Shown here: in pieces, positions 33,184 through 42,483 of the stretch | How positions within the stretch are numbered: position 1 is the stretch's first letter | Layout: each line of letters starts with the position of its first letter | From: Maricaulis sp017643475 | GTDB taxonomy: Bacteria > Pseudomonadota > Alphaproteobacteria > Caulobacterales > Maricaulaceae | Assembly (NCBI RefSeq): GCF_047123815.1 | Contig: NZ_CP138920.1 | Span: forward strand, 620,001 to 684,000 | DNA length: 64,000 bases | Direction of reading: 5' to 3' | Notes under the pieces: model-generated | The model's database searches: none | What the model was told of the DNA's origin: nothing | What the model saw: only the letters and a program-made list of their open reading frames with translations | Position numbers and translations under genes: made by a program

Positions 33184-35445
33184 GTGAAACACAGATTATC
33201 GACGACCATGCTCAGGGGCGTGGTGACTGGCTTTGCGGCCGTCACGCTGGCCGCCTGCAGCCAGGAGACTTCCATGAACTCAGAGACACCTCAAACGGCG
33301 AGCTCCGCCCTCATCGAGCGCGCCCGGGGGCTGGAAGCCCCGCAGGTGGAACAGCGCCCGGTGACCATTGAACAGGTCGGCTTCACACGTGTGGACGAAT
33401 ACCAGTGGATCAAGGACGAGAACTGGCAGCAGGTCATGCGCGAGCCTGACACGCTGCAGGAAGACATCCGCGCCGTGCTGGATGCCGAGAACGCCTATCT
33501 CGACGCCGTCATGGAGCCGACCGAGGCCTTGCAGGAGCGGATTTTCCAGGAGATCCGCGGTCGCATCAAGGAAGACGACAGCTCTGTCCCGCAGCCGCAC
33601 GGCAATTATGAATACTTCACCCGCTATCGTGAAGGCGGCCAGTATCCGGTCTTCTCGCGCCGTCCGATCGACCCGGAAACCGGTGAGCCGACGGGCGAGG
33701 AAGAGATCCTCATCGATGGTGATGCCGAGGCCGGTGATTTCGACTATCTGGACTTTGGCAATGTCGAGCACAGCCCGAACCATGAATTCGTGGCCTATGC
33801 CGTGGATACACGCGGTTCGGAATACTATGAGATCATTATCCGCGAAGTCGCCACCGGTTCGGTCATCGCCACGCTGACGGATGAAAGCACCGGCGATTTT
33901 GTCTGGGCCAATGACAGCTCCACCCTCTACTGGGTGTGGCGCGATGATAATGGCCGCTCCAAGCGCGTCTATCGCCAGAACCGCGATGGCGGCACGTCCG
34001 AGCTGATCTATGACGAGGAAGATCCGGGTTTCTTCGTCAGCGTCGGTTCGTCTGACGGCGAGAACTACATCGTCATCAATGCCGGGGGTCACACCTCCAA
34101 CGAGATCCGCGTCATCGACGCTGCCGATCCGGCCGGCGAGCCGGTGCTGATCGCGGCCCGTGAAGAGGGTGTGGAATACTATCTCACCGAAGCCACGGAC
34201 CGTTTCTACTTCCGCACCAATGCGGACGGCGCCGTCGACTTCAAGATCGTCACCGCTCCGCTGGACAATCCGGGCCGGGAAAACTGGGAGGACTTTGTCG
34301 CCCACCGTCCGGGTGTGCTGGTCAATGGTGTGATCGGTTTTGAAGACTGGCTGGTGCGTACCGAGCGTGAAAACGCCCTGCCGCGCATTGTCGTGCACGA
34401 ATACGCCACCGGCGAGGAGCACGAGATCGCCTTCGAGGAAGAGGCCTATTCGCTGGGCATGTCGGGCGGCTACGAGTTCTCCGTCGACCGCCTGCGTTTC
34501 TCCTATGAAAGCCCGTCCACGCCGGAAGAGACCTATGACTACAACATGCGCTCGCGTGACCGTGTGCTGCGCAAGCGGCAGGAAGTCCCCTCCGGTCACA
34601 ATCCAGAAGACTATGTCGTACGCCGTATCATGGCTCCGGGTCATGATGGTGTGGAAATCCCGGTCACCATCCTGCATCACCGCGACACGCCGATCGACGG
34701 TTCCGCGCCGCTGATGCTCTATGGCTACGGCTCCTATGGCATCACCATCCCGGCCAGCTTCCGCGTCACCCCGCTCTCACTGGCAGATCGCGGCATGGTC
34801 TACGCCATCGCCCATATCCGTGGCTCCATGGCGCGCGGTTACCAGTGGTATCTGGACGGCAAGCTCGAGCTGAAGATGAACACCTTCCGCGACTTCGTCT
34901 CGGCCGGTGAGGCGCTGGCCGCTGAGGGTTACACCTCGCGCGGCAATATCGTCGCCTATGGCGGCTCGGCCGGCGGCCTCCTTGTCGGTGCAGCGGTCAA
35001 CCTGCAGCCGGACCTGTTTGCCGGTGCCATTGCAGCCGTGCCCTTTGTCGACGTGATCAACACCATGTCCGACGCCGAACTGCCGCTGACCCCGCCGGAA
35101 TGGCCGGAATGGGGTAATCCGATCGAGAGTGCCGAGGATTACCAGACGATGATCGAGTACAGCCCGTACGACCAGATCACCGAGACGGCCTATCCGCATA
35201 TCCTCGCCACCGGTGGCCTGACCGATCCGCGCGTGACCTATTGGGAACCGACCAAATACGTCGCCCGCATGCGTGATCGCCGCACCGATGACGGTCTCAC
35301 CCTACTCAAGATGAATATGGGTGCCGGCCACGGCGGCGCGTCCGGTCGTTTCGACAGCCTGCGCGAGGTCGCCCTCAACTGGGCCTTCGCCCTGATGGTC
35401 ACCGGCCTCGCCGATAGCGAAGTCGAGGCCATCGCCGCGGAGTAA
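33184..35445 (+). CDS. ptrB: lipoprotein oligopeptidase B-like S9A peptidase
   Basis: 753 residues from a GTG start with GGGGGAG seven bases upstream. The N-terminus has a lipoprotein signal (TLAAC, Cys25), so it is anchored in the envelope. A beta-propeller (about 65-430) precedes the hydrolase domain with the nucleophile Ser595 in YGGSAGGL, Asp681 in GGLTDPRV and His716 in GAGHGG, all typical of prolyl oligopeptidase/oligopeptidase B. DEYQWIKDEN at the start is the family N-terminal motif. It cleaves short peptides, usually after basic residues. Cotranscription with msrB is likely. A terminator follows. Confidence 0.93.
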   Translation: MKHRLSTTMLRGVVTGFAAVTLAACSQETSMNSETPQTASSALIERARGLEAPQVEQRPVTIEQVGFTRVDEYQWIKDENWQQVMREPDTLQEDIRAVLDAENAYLDAVMEPTEALQERIFQEIRGRIKEDDSSVPQPHGNYEYFTRYREGGQYPVFSRRPIDPETGEPTGEEEILIDGDAEAGDFDYLDFGNVEHSPNHEFVAYAVDTRGSEYYEIIIREVATGSVIATLTDESTGDFVWANDSSTLYWVWRDDNGRSKRVYRQNRDGGTSELIYDEEDPGFFVSVGSSDGENYIVINAGGHTSNEIRVIDAADPAGEPVLIAAREEGVEYYLTEATDRFYFRTNADGAVDFKIVTAPLDNPGRENWEDFVAHRPGVLVNGVIGFEDWLVRTERENALPRIVVHEYATGEEHEIAFEEEAYSLGMSGGYEFSVDRLRFSYESPSTPEETYDYNMRSRDRVLRKRQEVPSGHNPEDYVVRRIMAPGHDGVEIPVTILHHRDTPIDGSAPLMLYGYGSYGITIPASFRVTPLSLADRGMVYAIAHIRGSMARGYQWYLDGKLELKMNTFRDFVSAGEALAAEGYTSRGNIVAYGGSAGGLLVGAAVNLQPDLFAGAIAAVPFVDVINTMSDAELPLTPPEWPEWGNPIESAEDYQTMIEYSPYDQITETAYPHILATGGLTDPRVTYWEPTKYVARMRDRRTDDGLTLLKMNMGAGHGGASGRFDSLREVALNWAFALMVTGLADSEVEAIAAE

Positions 35446-35469
35446 CTTCGCTCCAAGGTTTTCAGGAAA

Positions 35470-35499
35470 GGCGCGGGCTGAATGGTCCGCGCCTTTTTT
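35470..35499 (+). terminator. Rho-independent terminator after the oligopeptidase gene
   Basis: Stem GGCGCGG / CCGCGCC (35470-35476 and 35487-35493) around a ten-base loop, then TTTTTT. It ends the MFS-msrB-ptrB unit. Confidence 0.85.
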
Positions 35500-35504
35500 G
35501 TTCG

Positions 35505-35668
35505 CTGCGCTCACGCCCCCTCCCCCTCGCTTCGCTCGACCTCTCCCCGTGGGGAGAGGGATAGAGCCACCATCGCAAATCGAAGCCCTCCGGGCTTCGC
35601 AAGCGCGACCGCGCTCCGGCCGGTCAGGCCGCCCCGTCGGAGCCGCGAGCAAAGCGAGTTGGCGTGAG
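35505..35668. repeat. mosaic of intergenic palindromes
   Basis: Contains CCTCTCCCC-GT-GGGGAGAGG (35540-35559), GAAGCCC/GGGCTTC (35582-35598) and a GCGAGC/AAAGCGAG block. It resembles family 1 in style (TCCCCCTC, GGGAGAGGGATAG) but is not a clean copy. Lies between two convergent terminators, outside any gene. Confidence 0.45.
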
Positions 35669-35670
35669 AT

Positions 35671-35707
35671 AAAAAAATGCCCGCTGCGTTGCGACGACGC
35701 AGCGGGC
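35671..35707 (-). terminator. Rho-independent terminator of the TonB locus
   Basis: On the minus strand: GCCCGCTGCGT, seven-base loop, ACGCAGCGGGC, then ATTTTTTT. Eleven perfect base pairs. It terminates the 44.7-35.7 kb TonB-related region. Confidence 0.92.
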
Positions 35708-35753
35708 GACCTGGTTCTCGCAAGACCACAGATACCGAGGACCAGGCTGTTGT

Positions 35754-36362
35754 TTACTGTTCCAGCGCGTAGAGCAATTGGGTGCGGGCACCCTGGAAGG
35801 TGATCGGCTGGCCGTTGCGGACCTGCGGGTTGTAACGCCAGCGTTCCACGGCCCTGACCGATGTGCGTTCAAAAGCGCGATTGGTGCAGGACAGGACGCG
35901 CACATTGGTCGTCGTACCATTGGGCAGGATGTCGAAAATCATGTCGCACTGCCCCTCGATACCGCGCTCCGCCATGAGGGTCGGGTAACTCGGATTGATG
36001 CGCACGACCGGTGTCGGATTGCCGTCGCGGGAAAAATTCACCTCGGTCGAGCTGAGCGTGGGTGAATCGATCGCCGGGACTTCATAATTCGTCGTCATGG
36101 CCGTGCTGTCTGGCACGGCGCGCTCCACCTCACTCGGACGAACCGCGGGTGGCGGATCAATCGTTTCAGCGTCCGGCATGGGTCGTGGTGTGCGAACTTC
36201 TGCGTCCGGGACTTCCAGATTCATCACGATATCGAGCTCTGGCGGCGCCTCCTCGAAGACCACCGGGCCGATATCGATCAGCGCCCGCATCATCAGGAAA
36301 AGGCCGACTGTTGCGCCTGCCGCCAGCGGCAGGACTAAGGGTGTTCTAAGTGCTGTATTCAC
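35754..36362 (-). CDS. TonB-like energy transducer (second copy)
   Basis: 202 residues from a GTG start at 36362 with GGGGAGG upstream. One N-terminal membrane helix (VLPLAAGATVGLFLMMRAL), a Pro-rich linker (RTPRPMPDAETIDPPPAVRP), and a TonB C-terminal domain: AERGIEGQCDMIFDILPNG, ERTSVRAVERWRYNPQVRNGQPI. Close in domain plan to 40476-41096 (GTCAVRFDVTPDG, ERASIRAVERWRYNPKVENG) and paralogous to it. An upstream continuation to 36479 is rejected: no SD and a Pro/Arg-rich translation. Last gene of the locus. Confidence 0.88.
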   Translation of the reverse strand: MNTALRTPLVLPLAAGATVGLFLMMRALIDIGPVVFEEAPPELDIVMNLEVPDAEVRTPRPMPDAETIDPPPAVRPSEVERAVPDSTAMTTNYEVPAIDSPTLSSTEVNFSRDGNPTPVVRINPSYPTLMAERGIEGQCDMIFDILPNGTTTNVRVLSCTNRAFERTSVRAVERWRYNPQVRNGQPITFQGARTQLLYALEQ

Positions 36363-36548
36363 GGTTCTACCTCCCCATGGGCAGATGCCGTCATGGCCCA
36401 ACCGGGCAAACGCCCCGAAGCCTCGCCAGATCCCCGGATCAAAACCCCTCTGACCCGTCTGCCGAGGGCGACACGGCACTACAACTCAGCACCGCGTCGC
36501 ATCCTCATCAGACCCCGGCCTCACGGCAAAAGCGTGCCGCGATTGAGA

Positions 36549-37178
36549 TCAATTGTGATGATTTGGGGGAGAATTTGGGCGCTGTCTCGCGGCGATCAAA
36601 CCGAGCTGCTCTCGCCAGGCCAGTAGCGTTGGGTGGACCACCTCCATAAGGGAGGCGTGGCCAACGACGTCAGCGAACTGATCAGGCAGCTCTGTCTCGG
36701 CATCCGTCAAACACGCCGTCGCCCGCAAATGGATGATCGTGTCGCGCACATTGCTGGCCCGAATGTACAGCTGGGCCAGATTGAAATGAACGCTCGCCGC
36801 CTCATCCGGGAACAGCATCCTGGTCGACACGGCCCGCTCCCAATAATCCAGAGACGCGTCCTGACGATCCAGGTTGTAGTAAGCGCCGCCGAGATAGACG
36901 TAAGCCAGTGCCCTGGTCCGCGCATTCAGCTCGTATGCCCCGAAAGCGGGTTGGGCCAGCGCATGTTCCAATTCCAACACGGATTGCCGCAAGTCCTCAG
37001 GGTGAGGGCGCAGAATTACATCAAGAACTTCTCGTGCGTACGGAGTCTGCAAAGCGTCAGCGGCAATCGTTTCCGTCACCAACGGATCAGGGGCGATCCG
37101 GGGGCGACACAAGTCACCGTGTACCGGATCTCCACTGAACAGCCCAACGGCCAACGCCATTCCCAACACGCCGAACAT
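36549..37178 (-). CDS. hypothetical protein with TPR-like region
   Basis: 209 residues from ATG 37178 (MFGVLGMALAVGLFSG), preceded by GAACGAGGGGC. A signal peptide or anchor is followed by a helical body with ARALAYVYLGGAYYNLDRQDASLDYWERAV, a recognisable TPR-type pair of helices. Start lies 11 bases after the stop of the upstream TPR gene, so it is probably in the same transcript. No named family. Confidence 0.68.
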   Translation of the reverse strand: MFGVLGMALAVGLFSGDPVHGDLCRPRIAPDPLVTETIAADALQTPYAREVLDVILRPHPEDLRQSVLELEHALAQPAFGAYELNARTRALAYVYLGGAYYNLDRQDASLDYWERAVSTRMLFPDEAASVHFNLAQLYIRASNVRDTIIHLRATACLTDAETELPDQFADVVGHASLMEVVHPTLLAWREQLGLIAARQRPNSPPNHHN

Positions 37179-37189
37179 GCCCCTCGTTC

Positions 37190-38629
37190 CTACAAAAACC
37201 CCTGCCAGTCCGGCAGGCGTTCGCCCAGGCGGTTGAAATAGGTCCCGCATTCACTGGGCAGTTCGAACACACGGCGGTTGTCGTCCGTGAACTCGGTTTC
37301 ATCGGTGGGCACCGATCGCCGTTCCGCCTCCAGCCAGATCTCGCAGCGTTCGATCGCCGTCACGTGCACCAGCTCCTCACCCCGACGGATGATGGCGATG
37401 CGGCGTTCGATAAAGTCGATCCAGCCCTGGGCGGTCGCACGCGAATACTCCCAGCTCAAGGCGCGTTCAAACGCGTCGATGGCGCCGACAAAATCATGTT
37501 GTTCATATCGCGCATTGCCGATCAGCGTCATGGTGTCGCCGGGGCGGCGGATATTGCCCTGTTCGAGCGCCTGCTGGAACATCACCTCGGCTTCCGCATA
37601 TTCCGCGCGCTGATAGAGGGCCTCGCCGAGCGCCTCGTAGTCCGGGCCGAAGCCGGTCGTGGTTGCGACACGATGCAGAACCGGCAGGGCGCGATCCCAT
37701 TCGCGGGCCTGACGCCAATAGCTCGCCAGCATGCGCAGATGATCCGGAGTTTCCTCGATCCGGCCGGAATTGATCTCGCGGGACATGATGTCCGCCGCCC
37801 GGTAGGGATAACCATTGAAGGCATAATACTGGACCAGCCGGATCAGCTCATCATTCTCGCTGAGCAGGCCATTGTTATACATGATAACATTGACGTTGAA
37901 GGCTTCCTCGACCCTATCCTGGCGGCCCAGCAGGGCAGCCCAGCGGGACCAGTAGCGCTTTTCCTCCGGCCAGCGCTCGACCATGTCCACGATCAGCGCC
38001 AGCTGGTCACCCTCCATGCCGAGATTTTCGAAATAGAAGAGCAAGAGGGAATAATGGTTCTGCCGCCGGTTGTCGGCGAGATCGAAGGCCTGGCGCGCAA
38101 AGGGCAGTCCGGAGGCGTAATCCTCCATCTGGCCATAGGCCTGGGCCATGCGCATGGCGATATCGGCACTGAGCGGAGCGCCCAGGGCAAGCGCGGTCTC
38201 GATCATGTGCGTGCCACCGCCATAATCCGCCTCGCCGATCAGCAATTGCCCGGCATTGAGACGCAATGTGTTGTCTGCATCGACACCGAGCGCGCCCAGA
38301 TCGATCGCGCGCTGCCAGTCCTCCACGGCACGCAAGGGCTGTTCCAGCTCGTAGAAGACACGACCACGCAATTGCAGCACGGTCGCCTCCTCGAAGGGCT
38401 GTAGCCGGCCCTCCTCCAGCAAGGCTGTGTATCCATTGGCCGCGTCCAGCCAGAGCCCTTCCTGCTCGGCTTCGATATAGCGCAGGATTTGGTCACCCAC
38501 GCGCGGACGCAGGACCTGGTTTTCCTCGGCAGTCTGGAATTCAAGAGCACTGGCCGGTGCAGCGGCCAGAATGAGCGCGAACGCGCTTAAGACACCGGCC
38601 CAGCCGGCGTGACGGGTCTGTCCCATCAT
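37190..38629 (-). CDS. secreted TPR protein of the TonB locus (copy B)
   Basis: 479 residues with a signal peptide (HAGWAGVLSAFALILAAAPASA). Repeated helical hairpins of TPR type cover most of the mature chain (e.g. RGRVFYELEQPLRAVEDWQRAID and ALGEALYQRAEYAEAEVMFQQAL). It is a paralogue of 38824-40341: both contain WP-EEKR-W, IMY-NG-L, YPYR, REW-RA-PVL and RRPGDT-motifs in the same order. ATG 38629 or 38626, with GGGGAGG upstream. Such TPR proteins accompany TonB2/TtpC systems in marine gamma- and alphaproteobacteria. Confidence 0.85.
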   Translation of the reverse strand: MMGQTRHAGWAGVLSAFALILAAAPASALEFQTAEENQVLRPRVGDQILRYIEAEQEGLWLDAANGYTALLEEGRLQPFEEATVLQLRGRVFYELEQPLRAVEDWQRAIDLGALGVDADNTLRLNAGQLLIGEADYGGGTHMIETALALGAPLSADIAMRMAQAYGQMEDYASGLPFARQAFDLADNRRQNHYSLLLFYFENLGMEGDQLALIVDMVERWPEEKRYWSRWAALLGRQDRVEEAFNVNVIMYNNGLLSENDELIRLVQYYAFNGYPYRAADIMSREINSGRIEETPDHLRMLASYWRQAREWDRALPVLHRVATTTGFGPDYEALGEALYQRAEYAEAEVMFQQALEQGNIRRPGDTMTLIGNARYEQHDFVGAIDAFERALSWEYSRATAQGWIDFIERRIAIIRRGEELVHVTAIERCEIWLEAERRSVPTDETEFTDDNRRVFELPSECGTYFNRLGERLPDWQGFL

Positions 38630-38765
38630 GTGCACCTCCCCAATTCATGACACGAACTCCCCAGCCCCGGTGCATGCTGTCATGATGTGGAAAGCCTCGC
38701 GTCATCTGATGGCGAGAATAAGGCGCGCAGAAATTGCAAAGGGTGAACAGTGTATACCGGACATA

Positions 38766-38797
38766 GAAAAACGCCCCGGCGACAGGGCCGGGGCGTT
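38766..38797 (-). terminator. Rho-independent terminator after TPR copy A
   Basis: On the minus strand AACGCCCCGGC, six-base loop, GCCGGGGCGTT and then TTTC; 11 perfect pairs with only a short T run. It separates the first TonB set (40-44.7 kb) from the second set (35.7-38.6 kb), though the run of T is short enough for read-through. Confidence 0.8.
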
Positions 38798-38823
38798 GAT
38801 CCAAAAGCCTTGGTGACAGCGGT

Positions 38824-40341
38824 CTAGCCGTTATCGCTTTCCGCGGCAGCGTCATTGGACGCAACTTCGTCAATCGGCTCGCCAAAGCGGTTGAAGAAGG
38901 GCTGGCAGCGCTCGGGAACATCAATGTTCACGCGGCCTTCCTCGTCAACGTCACCGAACAGGCGCGCACCATTGACCAGGTCGGTCACGGTGAAGCCGCA
39001 CTCGTCACGGGCAATCTGGCGGCGCAGGCGGGCACGATCGGCCTCACCATTGATCTCCGCACGGATGAAGGTCGCCCAGCCGTTCGCCGTCGAACGCGCA
39101 TAGGGATAACGCGAACCTTCCTGGAAGGCGGCGATCGCAGACTGGCGACGGCCCAGCTCGTAACGCACCGTGCCGAGCAGGTTCCAGGTATCGCCCGGAC
39201 GGTTGATACCGCCACGGTTCAGGGCTTCCTGGAAAGCGGTCTCGGCTTCGGACAGCTGGTCCTCCTGGTAGAGGGCCTCGGCCAGTTTCACCCAGTCATC
39301 ACCTTCACCAGTCAGCTGTGCCAGCTGACGCAGAACCGGAATTGCCCGCTCCCACTCACGCGACTGACGCCACATATTGGCCAGCAGGTTGAGATTGGCC
39401 TGGTCACGATCCACACGGCCCGCATTCATCTCGCGCTCGAGAATGACAGCGCCCCGATAGGGATATTCGAAGAAGGAATAATACTGCGCGACCCGCTCGA
39501 TCTCGGGACCTTCATTGAGCATGCCGTTGATGTACATGATCTTGTTGGCTTCGAACGCGTCCGTTTCACGACCCGTCTGAGCCAGCAGGGATGCGTAGGA
39601 CGTCCAGTTGCGCTTCTCGTCAGGCCAACGGGCGACCATCGCCTCGACGATTTCCATCTGCTGCGGAACCATGTCCATCTGCTGATAGTAGAACAGCATC
39701 AGCGAATAGTCGCCGCGTGTCCGTTCCGCGACCGGGCGCAATTCCCAGAAGGTCTCGGCCCAGCGCAGGCCGTCGGCATAACGTTCAGCCTGGGCGTAGG
39801 CCTGGGAGAGCATGCGGGCCAGCGGCGCCGTGATGATCTCGTCGCCGGCATCACGAATGGCCGACTCAAGCGTGCTGATACCCTGGTCGTACTGGCCTTC
39901 GGTAATGTAGAGCTGGCCGATATTGATACGCAGGTTCGCAATCTCGGAGCGCAGCATAGCGCCGGTCGTGATCGCGGTTTCCCAGTCCGTAATCGCCCGC
40001 TGAACCTGTTCCTGCTCATAATAGGCACGACCGCGCATTTGCAGCGCGATGGAACGTTCATAGGGGTTGATACTATTGTTCCCGAGCGCGCGGTTCAGCG
40101 TCACGATGGACTCTGCAAAGAGTTCCTCGGCCTGCTGGTTCTGCGCCTCGAGCACGATTTCACCGATCGCGGCGGAGAAGACGCGTTCCGCAGCATCTTC
40201 TTCCGATTGCTCGGCATCACGGCGATTGCGGCGCTGTGCGTCAGCGTCGGAAACAGCCGTTCCGAACAGCACACCGGCAAGCACGATCATCGACGCAGAG
40301 CGCGTGAATTTCGCTAGATCGAATCCGTCAAAACGGGTCAT
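38824..40341 (-). CDS. secreted TPR protein of the TonB locus (copy A)
   Basis: 505 residues; signal peptide in SASMIVLAGVLFGTAVSDADAQ, then a charged linker (RRNRRDAEQSEEDAAERV) and TPR repeats to the C-terminus (RGRAYYEQEQVQRAITDWETAI, LAEALYQEDQLSEAETAFQEAL). ATG 40341 has AAGGAG six bases upstream; the frame's ATG at 40356 is rejected. It lies downstream of tonB copy A, as in TtpC-type TonB systems where a TPR protein is the last gene. It probably sits in the periplasm. Confidence 0.88.
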   Translation of the reverse strand: MTRFDGFDLAKFTRSASMIVLAGVLFGTAVSDADAQRRNRRDAEQSEEDAAERVFSAAIGEIVLEAQNQQAEELFAESIVTLNRALGNNSINPYERSIALQMRGRAYYEQEQVQRAITDWETAITTGAMLRSEIANLRINIGQLYITEGQYDQGISTLESAIRDAGDEIITAPLARMLSQAYAQAERYADGLRWAETFWELRPVAERTRGDYSLMLFYYQQMDMVPQQMEIVEAMVARWPDEKRNWTSYASLLAQTGRETDAFEANKIMYINGMLNEGPEIERVAQYYSFFEYPYRGAVILEREMNAGRVDRDQANLNLLANMWRQSREWERAIPVLRQLAQLTGEGDDWVKLAEALYQEDQLSEAETAFQEALNRGGINRPGDTWNLLGTVRYELGRRQSAIAAFQEGSRYPYARSTANGWATFIRAEINGEADRARLRRQIARDECGFTVTDLVNGARLFGDVDEEGRVNIDVPERCQPFFNRFGEPIDEVASNDAAAESDNG

Positions 40342-40400
40342 CGATGGCTCCTTCATACCAGTCCCTCTCCCTGGACCGGTGCTTTCTGGCGCCTTGGCGT

Positions 40401-40415
40401 CGTCTGGAACAGACG
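40401..40415 (-). other. short hairpin in the tonB-TPR gap
   Basis: CGTCTG-GAA-CAGACG, a six-pair hairpin, in the 134-base gap between the tonB stop (40476) and the TPR gene start (40341). Not followed by T residues, so it may be a processing or attenuation element instead of a terminator. Nothing else is seen in this gap. Confidence 0.4.
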
Positions 40416-40475
40416 GGCCGCGGGGCCGGAAGATGAGGTGGTCCGCCCAGTGGCGAGACCACCCCTGACTACATC

Positions 40476-41096
40476 TTAATCCGCAAGTTCGAAGTTGAAC
40501 TGGGTTTCCACGCCGCGACGTGCGACCGGAACACCGTTTTCGACCTTGGGATTATAACGCCAGCGCTCGACAGCACGGATGGATGCACGTTCGAACATGG
40601 AACTGGAACAGTTCATGATCGTGACATTGGTCGGCGTACCGTCCGGTGTCACATCGAAACGTACAGCACAGGTTCCCTCGACACCCCGCTCCGCAGCACG
40701 CGGCGGATATTGCGGCTCGATCCGGACCAGCGGCTGGGCATCACGGTCGGAGACCGAGAAGCTTACGCTGTCAGAACCCAGCTGCGGCGTGTCGAATTCC
40801 GGGATCTGACCCACGATGGTGTCAAGACCTTCGGTCGGCTGTTCGGCGGCCTGGCGTTCGATCTGCGGCGGCGGGGGCGGCGGATCAATCTGATCCACAT
40901 CGTCAATCGTGGTGTCACGACGACGCGCTTCCACCTCTGCAACCTCGTCATTGATCGAGATGCGGAGGTTTTCACCTTCCTCGCCAATATCAACTTCATC
41001 GGGAACGATGAGGTTGTACATGATCACGAAAAGACCAATCGTCACCAGGGCGGCAATCGGAACACCGATAACGAGACGAATAATACTTCCCATCAT
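40476..41096 (-). CDS. tonB: TonB energy transducer (first copy)
   Basis: 206 residues: N-terminal helix (LVIGVPIAALVTIGLFVIMYNLIV), acidic and Pro-rich linker (DQIDPPPPPPQIER), and a TonB C-terminal domain with RGVEGTCAVRFDVTPDGTPTNV and ERASIRAVERWRYNPKVENG. Short linker like TonB2-type proteins. It spans the periplasm and couples proton motive force from ExbB/ExbD to outer-membrane receptors. Eight bases separate it from exbD copy 2. Confidence 0.93.
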   Translation of the reverse strand: MMGSIIRLVIGVPIAALVTIGLFVIMYNLIVPDEVDIGEEGENLRISINDEVAEVEARRRDTTIDDVDQIDPPPPPPQIERQAAEQPTEGLDTIVGQIPEFDTPQLGSDSVSFSVSDRDAQPLVRIEPQYPPRAAERGVEGTCAVRFDVTPDGTPTNVTIMNCSSSMFERASIRAVERWRYNPKVENGVPVARRGVETQFNFELAD

Positions 41097-41104
41097 TCCT
41101 CTCC

Positions 41105-41509
41105 TTATTCCTGCAGGGTCGAGATCGTGACATCCACACCCATCTCCAGGAGCAGGTCCTGGACATCGAGGATGACACCGATTTCGGCCTCTTGGTCGCC
41201 CTGAATGGTAGCCCGGGCACGCGGGTTCTCTTGCAGAAGCTGCTCGATCACCGTGCGAAGCTCGGCCTGTTCATAGGCGCGGCGATTGACCCAGATCTCG
41301 CTCTCCGACGTGACGGCGACGAGCATGGACGGGTTGAGATCGTCTTGCGTCACGGCCTCGGGACGGAGCGGATCCACCCCCGGTTCCTTGATGAAGACGG
41401 ATGTGACGATGAAAAAGATGAGGAGGATGAAGACGACGTCCAGCATGGGCGTCATATCCAGTTCAACATCACTATCGTCTGTTGATACTCGGCTAGTGCG
41501 ACGAGCCAT
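41105..41509 (-). CDS. exbD: ExbD family biopolymer transport protein (copy 2)
   Basis: 134 residues. One membrane helix with the essential Asp24 (ELDMTPMLDVVFILLIFFIV), then a periplasmic domain ending in MGVDVTIST. The N-terminal segment has RTSRVSTDDSDVELD. 16 bases from the first exbD. Two adjacent, non-identical ExbD genes are typical of TtpC-type systems in which ExbD may form a heterodimer. Confidence 0.93.
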   Translation of the reverse strand: MARRTSRVSTDDSDVELDMTPMLDVVFILLIFFIVTSVFIKEPGVDPLRPEAVTQDDLNPSMLVAVTSESEIWVNRRAYEQAELRTVIEQLLQENPRARATIQGDQEAEIGVILDVQDLLLEMGVDVTISTLQE

Positions 41510-41525
41510 TAACTCACCTCCCCGG

Positions 41526-41939
41526 CTATTGCTGTTGACCGCTTGCGCGGCTCAGCGAGACCGGCACACCGTTGGCAGACATGTCATCCCAAATCCGAAC
41601 GATGATGCCGTGGGAGGCTTCATCATTGGCTTCGATCAGAACTGCACTGCCGGCAGACTCGGCACGGAAACGGTTCACGGCTGAAATCACACGGTCGACA
41701 TCGGTCCGCACGCGGTTGACGAAGATATTATTGTCCTCGTCCACCTGGACCACGATCGGTGACGGCGCATCCTCCGGCGGCGGAGCATCGCTCTCCGGCG
41801 GCGGCTGCATGTTGATGCCTTCCTCGTTGAGGAAAGTAGCCGTTACGATGAAGAAGATGAGCAGGATGAAGACGATGTCGAGCATCGGCGTCATGTTGAC
41901 TTCTGCCTGTTCATCTCCCTGTTGCTTGCGACGACGCAT
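41526..41939 (-). CDS. exbD: ExbD family biopolymer transport protein (copy 1)
   Basis: 137 residues with EVNMTPMLDIVFILLIFFIV (essential Asp21), followed by an unusually Pro- and acid-rich stretch (PPPESDAPPPEDAPSP) and a C-terminal domain. Two bases separate it from exbB. Confidence 0.93.
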   Translation of the reverse strand: MRRRKQQGDEQAEVNMTPMLDIVFILLIFFIVTATFLNEEGINMQPPPESDAPPPEDAPSPIVVQVDEDNNIFVNRVRTDVDRVISAVNRFRAESAGSAVLIEANDEASHGIIVRIWDDMSANGVPVSLSRASGQQQ

Positions 41940-41941
41940 GG

Positions 41942-42469
41942 CTAGGCCTCCTCAATCTCGAGATCGCCGGCAAGAACCGCTACGCGGCGCTTTGCCATTC
42001 TCTCGATGTAATTGGCGAGGATGAGCCCCGAGAGGGACGCCACCATGCCAGCCATGGTCGGGATCGTCGCACGCGATACACCGGCCGACATGGCCTGGGC
42101 ATCTGACGATCCGGAAATGGACATTACGTCAAAGACTGAGACCATGCCGGTCACTGTCCCCAACAGTCCGAAGAGCGGCGCTACAGCGACGAGCGTCTTG
42201 ATGAGCTCGACATTCTGATCGGCGCTTGCCTTGACCTCCGAGATGAGCTGGTCGCGGATCGCGTGTGCATACCAAGTCTTCTTGTCTGCACGTGCGGCCC
42301 ACTCCCGCTTCGCTCTGTCTGCATCACCCTTCTGGGCGAGGAAGAAGTAAGCGAAGCGCTCGAGCATGAAGGCCCACATTACAAAGGTCGTAAACATGAT
42401 GACGACCAGAACGGGGCCCCCGCGTTCGAGGAACTCCTGAAGGCCGGAATATACGGCCTGGAAATCCAT
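41942..42469 (-). CDS. exbB: ExbB/TolQ/MotA family proton channel protein
   Basis: 175 residues, three membrane helices. The conserved pore region reads LVAVAPLFGLLGTVTGMVSVFDVM and ATIPTMAGMVASLSGLILANYIERM. With ExbD it forms the ion-driven motor. Small, as for ExbB2 of TtpC systems. 14 bases from the ttpC stop. Confidence 0.94.
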   Translation of the reverse strand: MDFQAVYSGLQEFLERGGPVLVVIMFTTFVMWAFMLERFAYFFLAQKGDADRAKREWAARADKKTWYAHAIRDQLISEVKASADQNVELIKTLVAVAPLFGLLGTVTGMVSVFDVMSISGSSDAQAMSAGVSRATIPTMAGMVASLSGLILANYIERMAKRRVAVLAGDLEIEEA

Positions 42470-42483
42470 CGTGCTTCCTCCGA

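Noticed and set aside
33280..34680. 466-codon minus-strand frame opposite the oligopeptidase gene
   Set aside because: No motif and no start signal; the plus strand has the complete catalytic triad.
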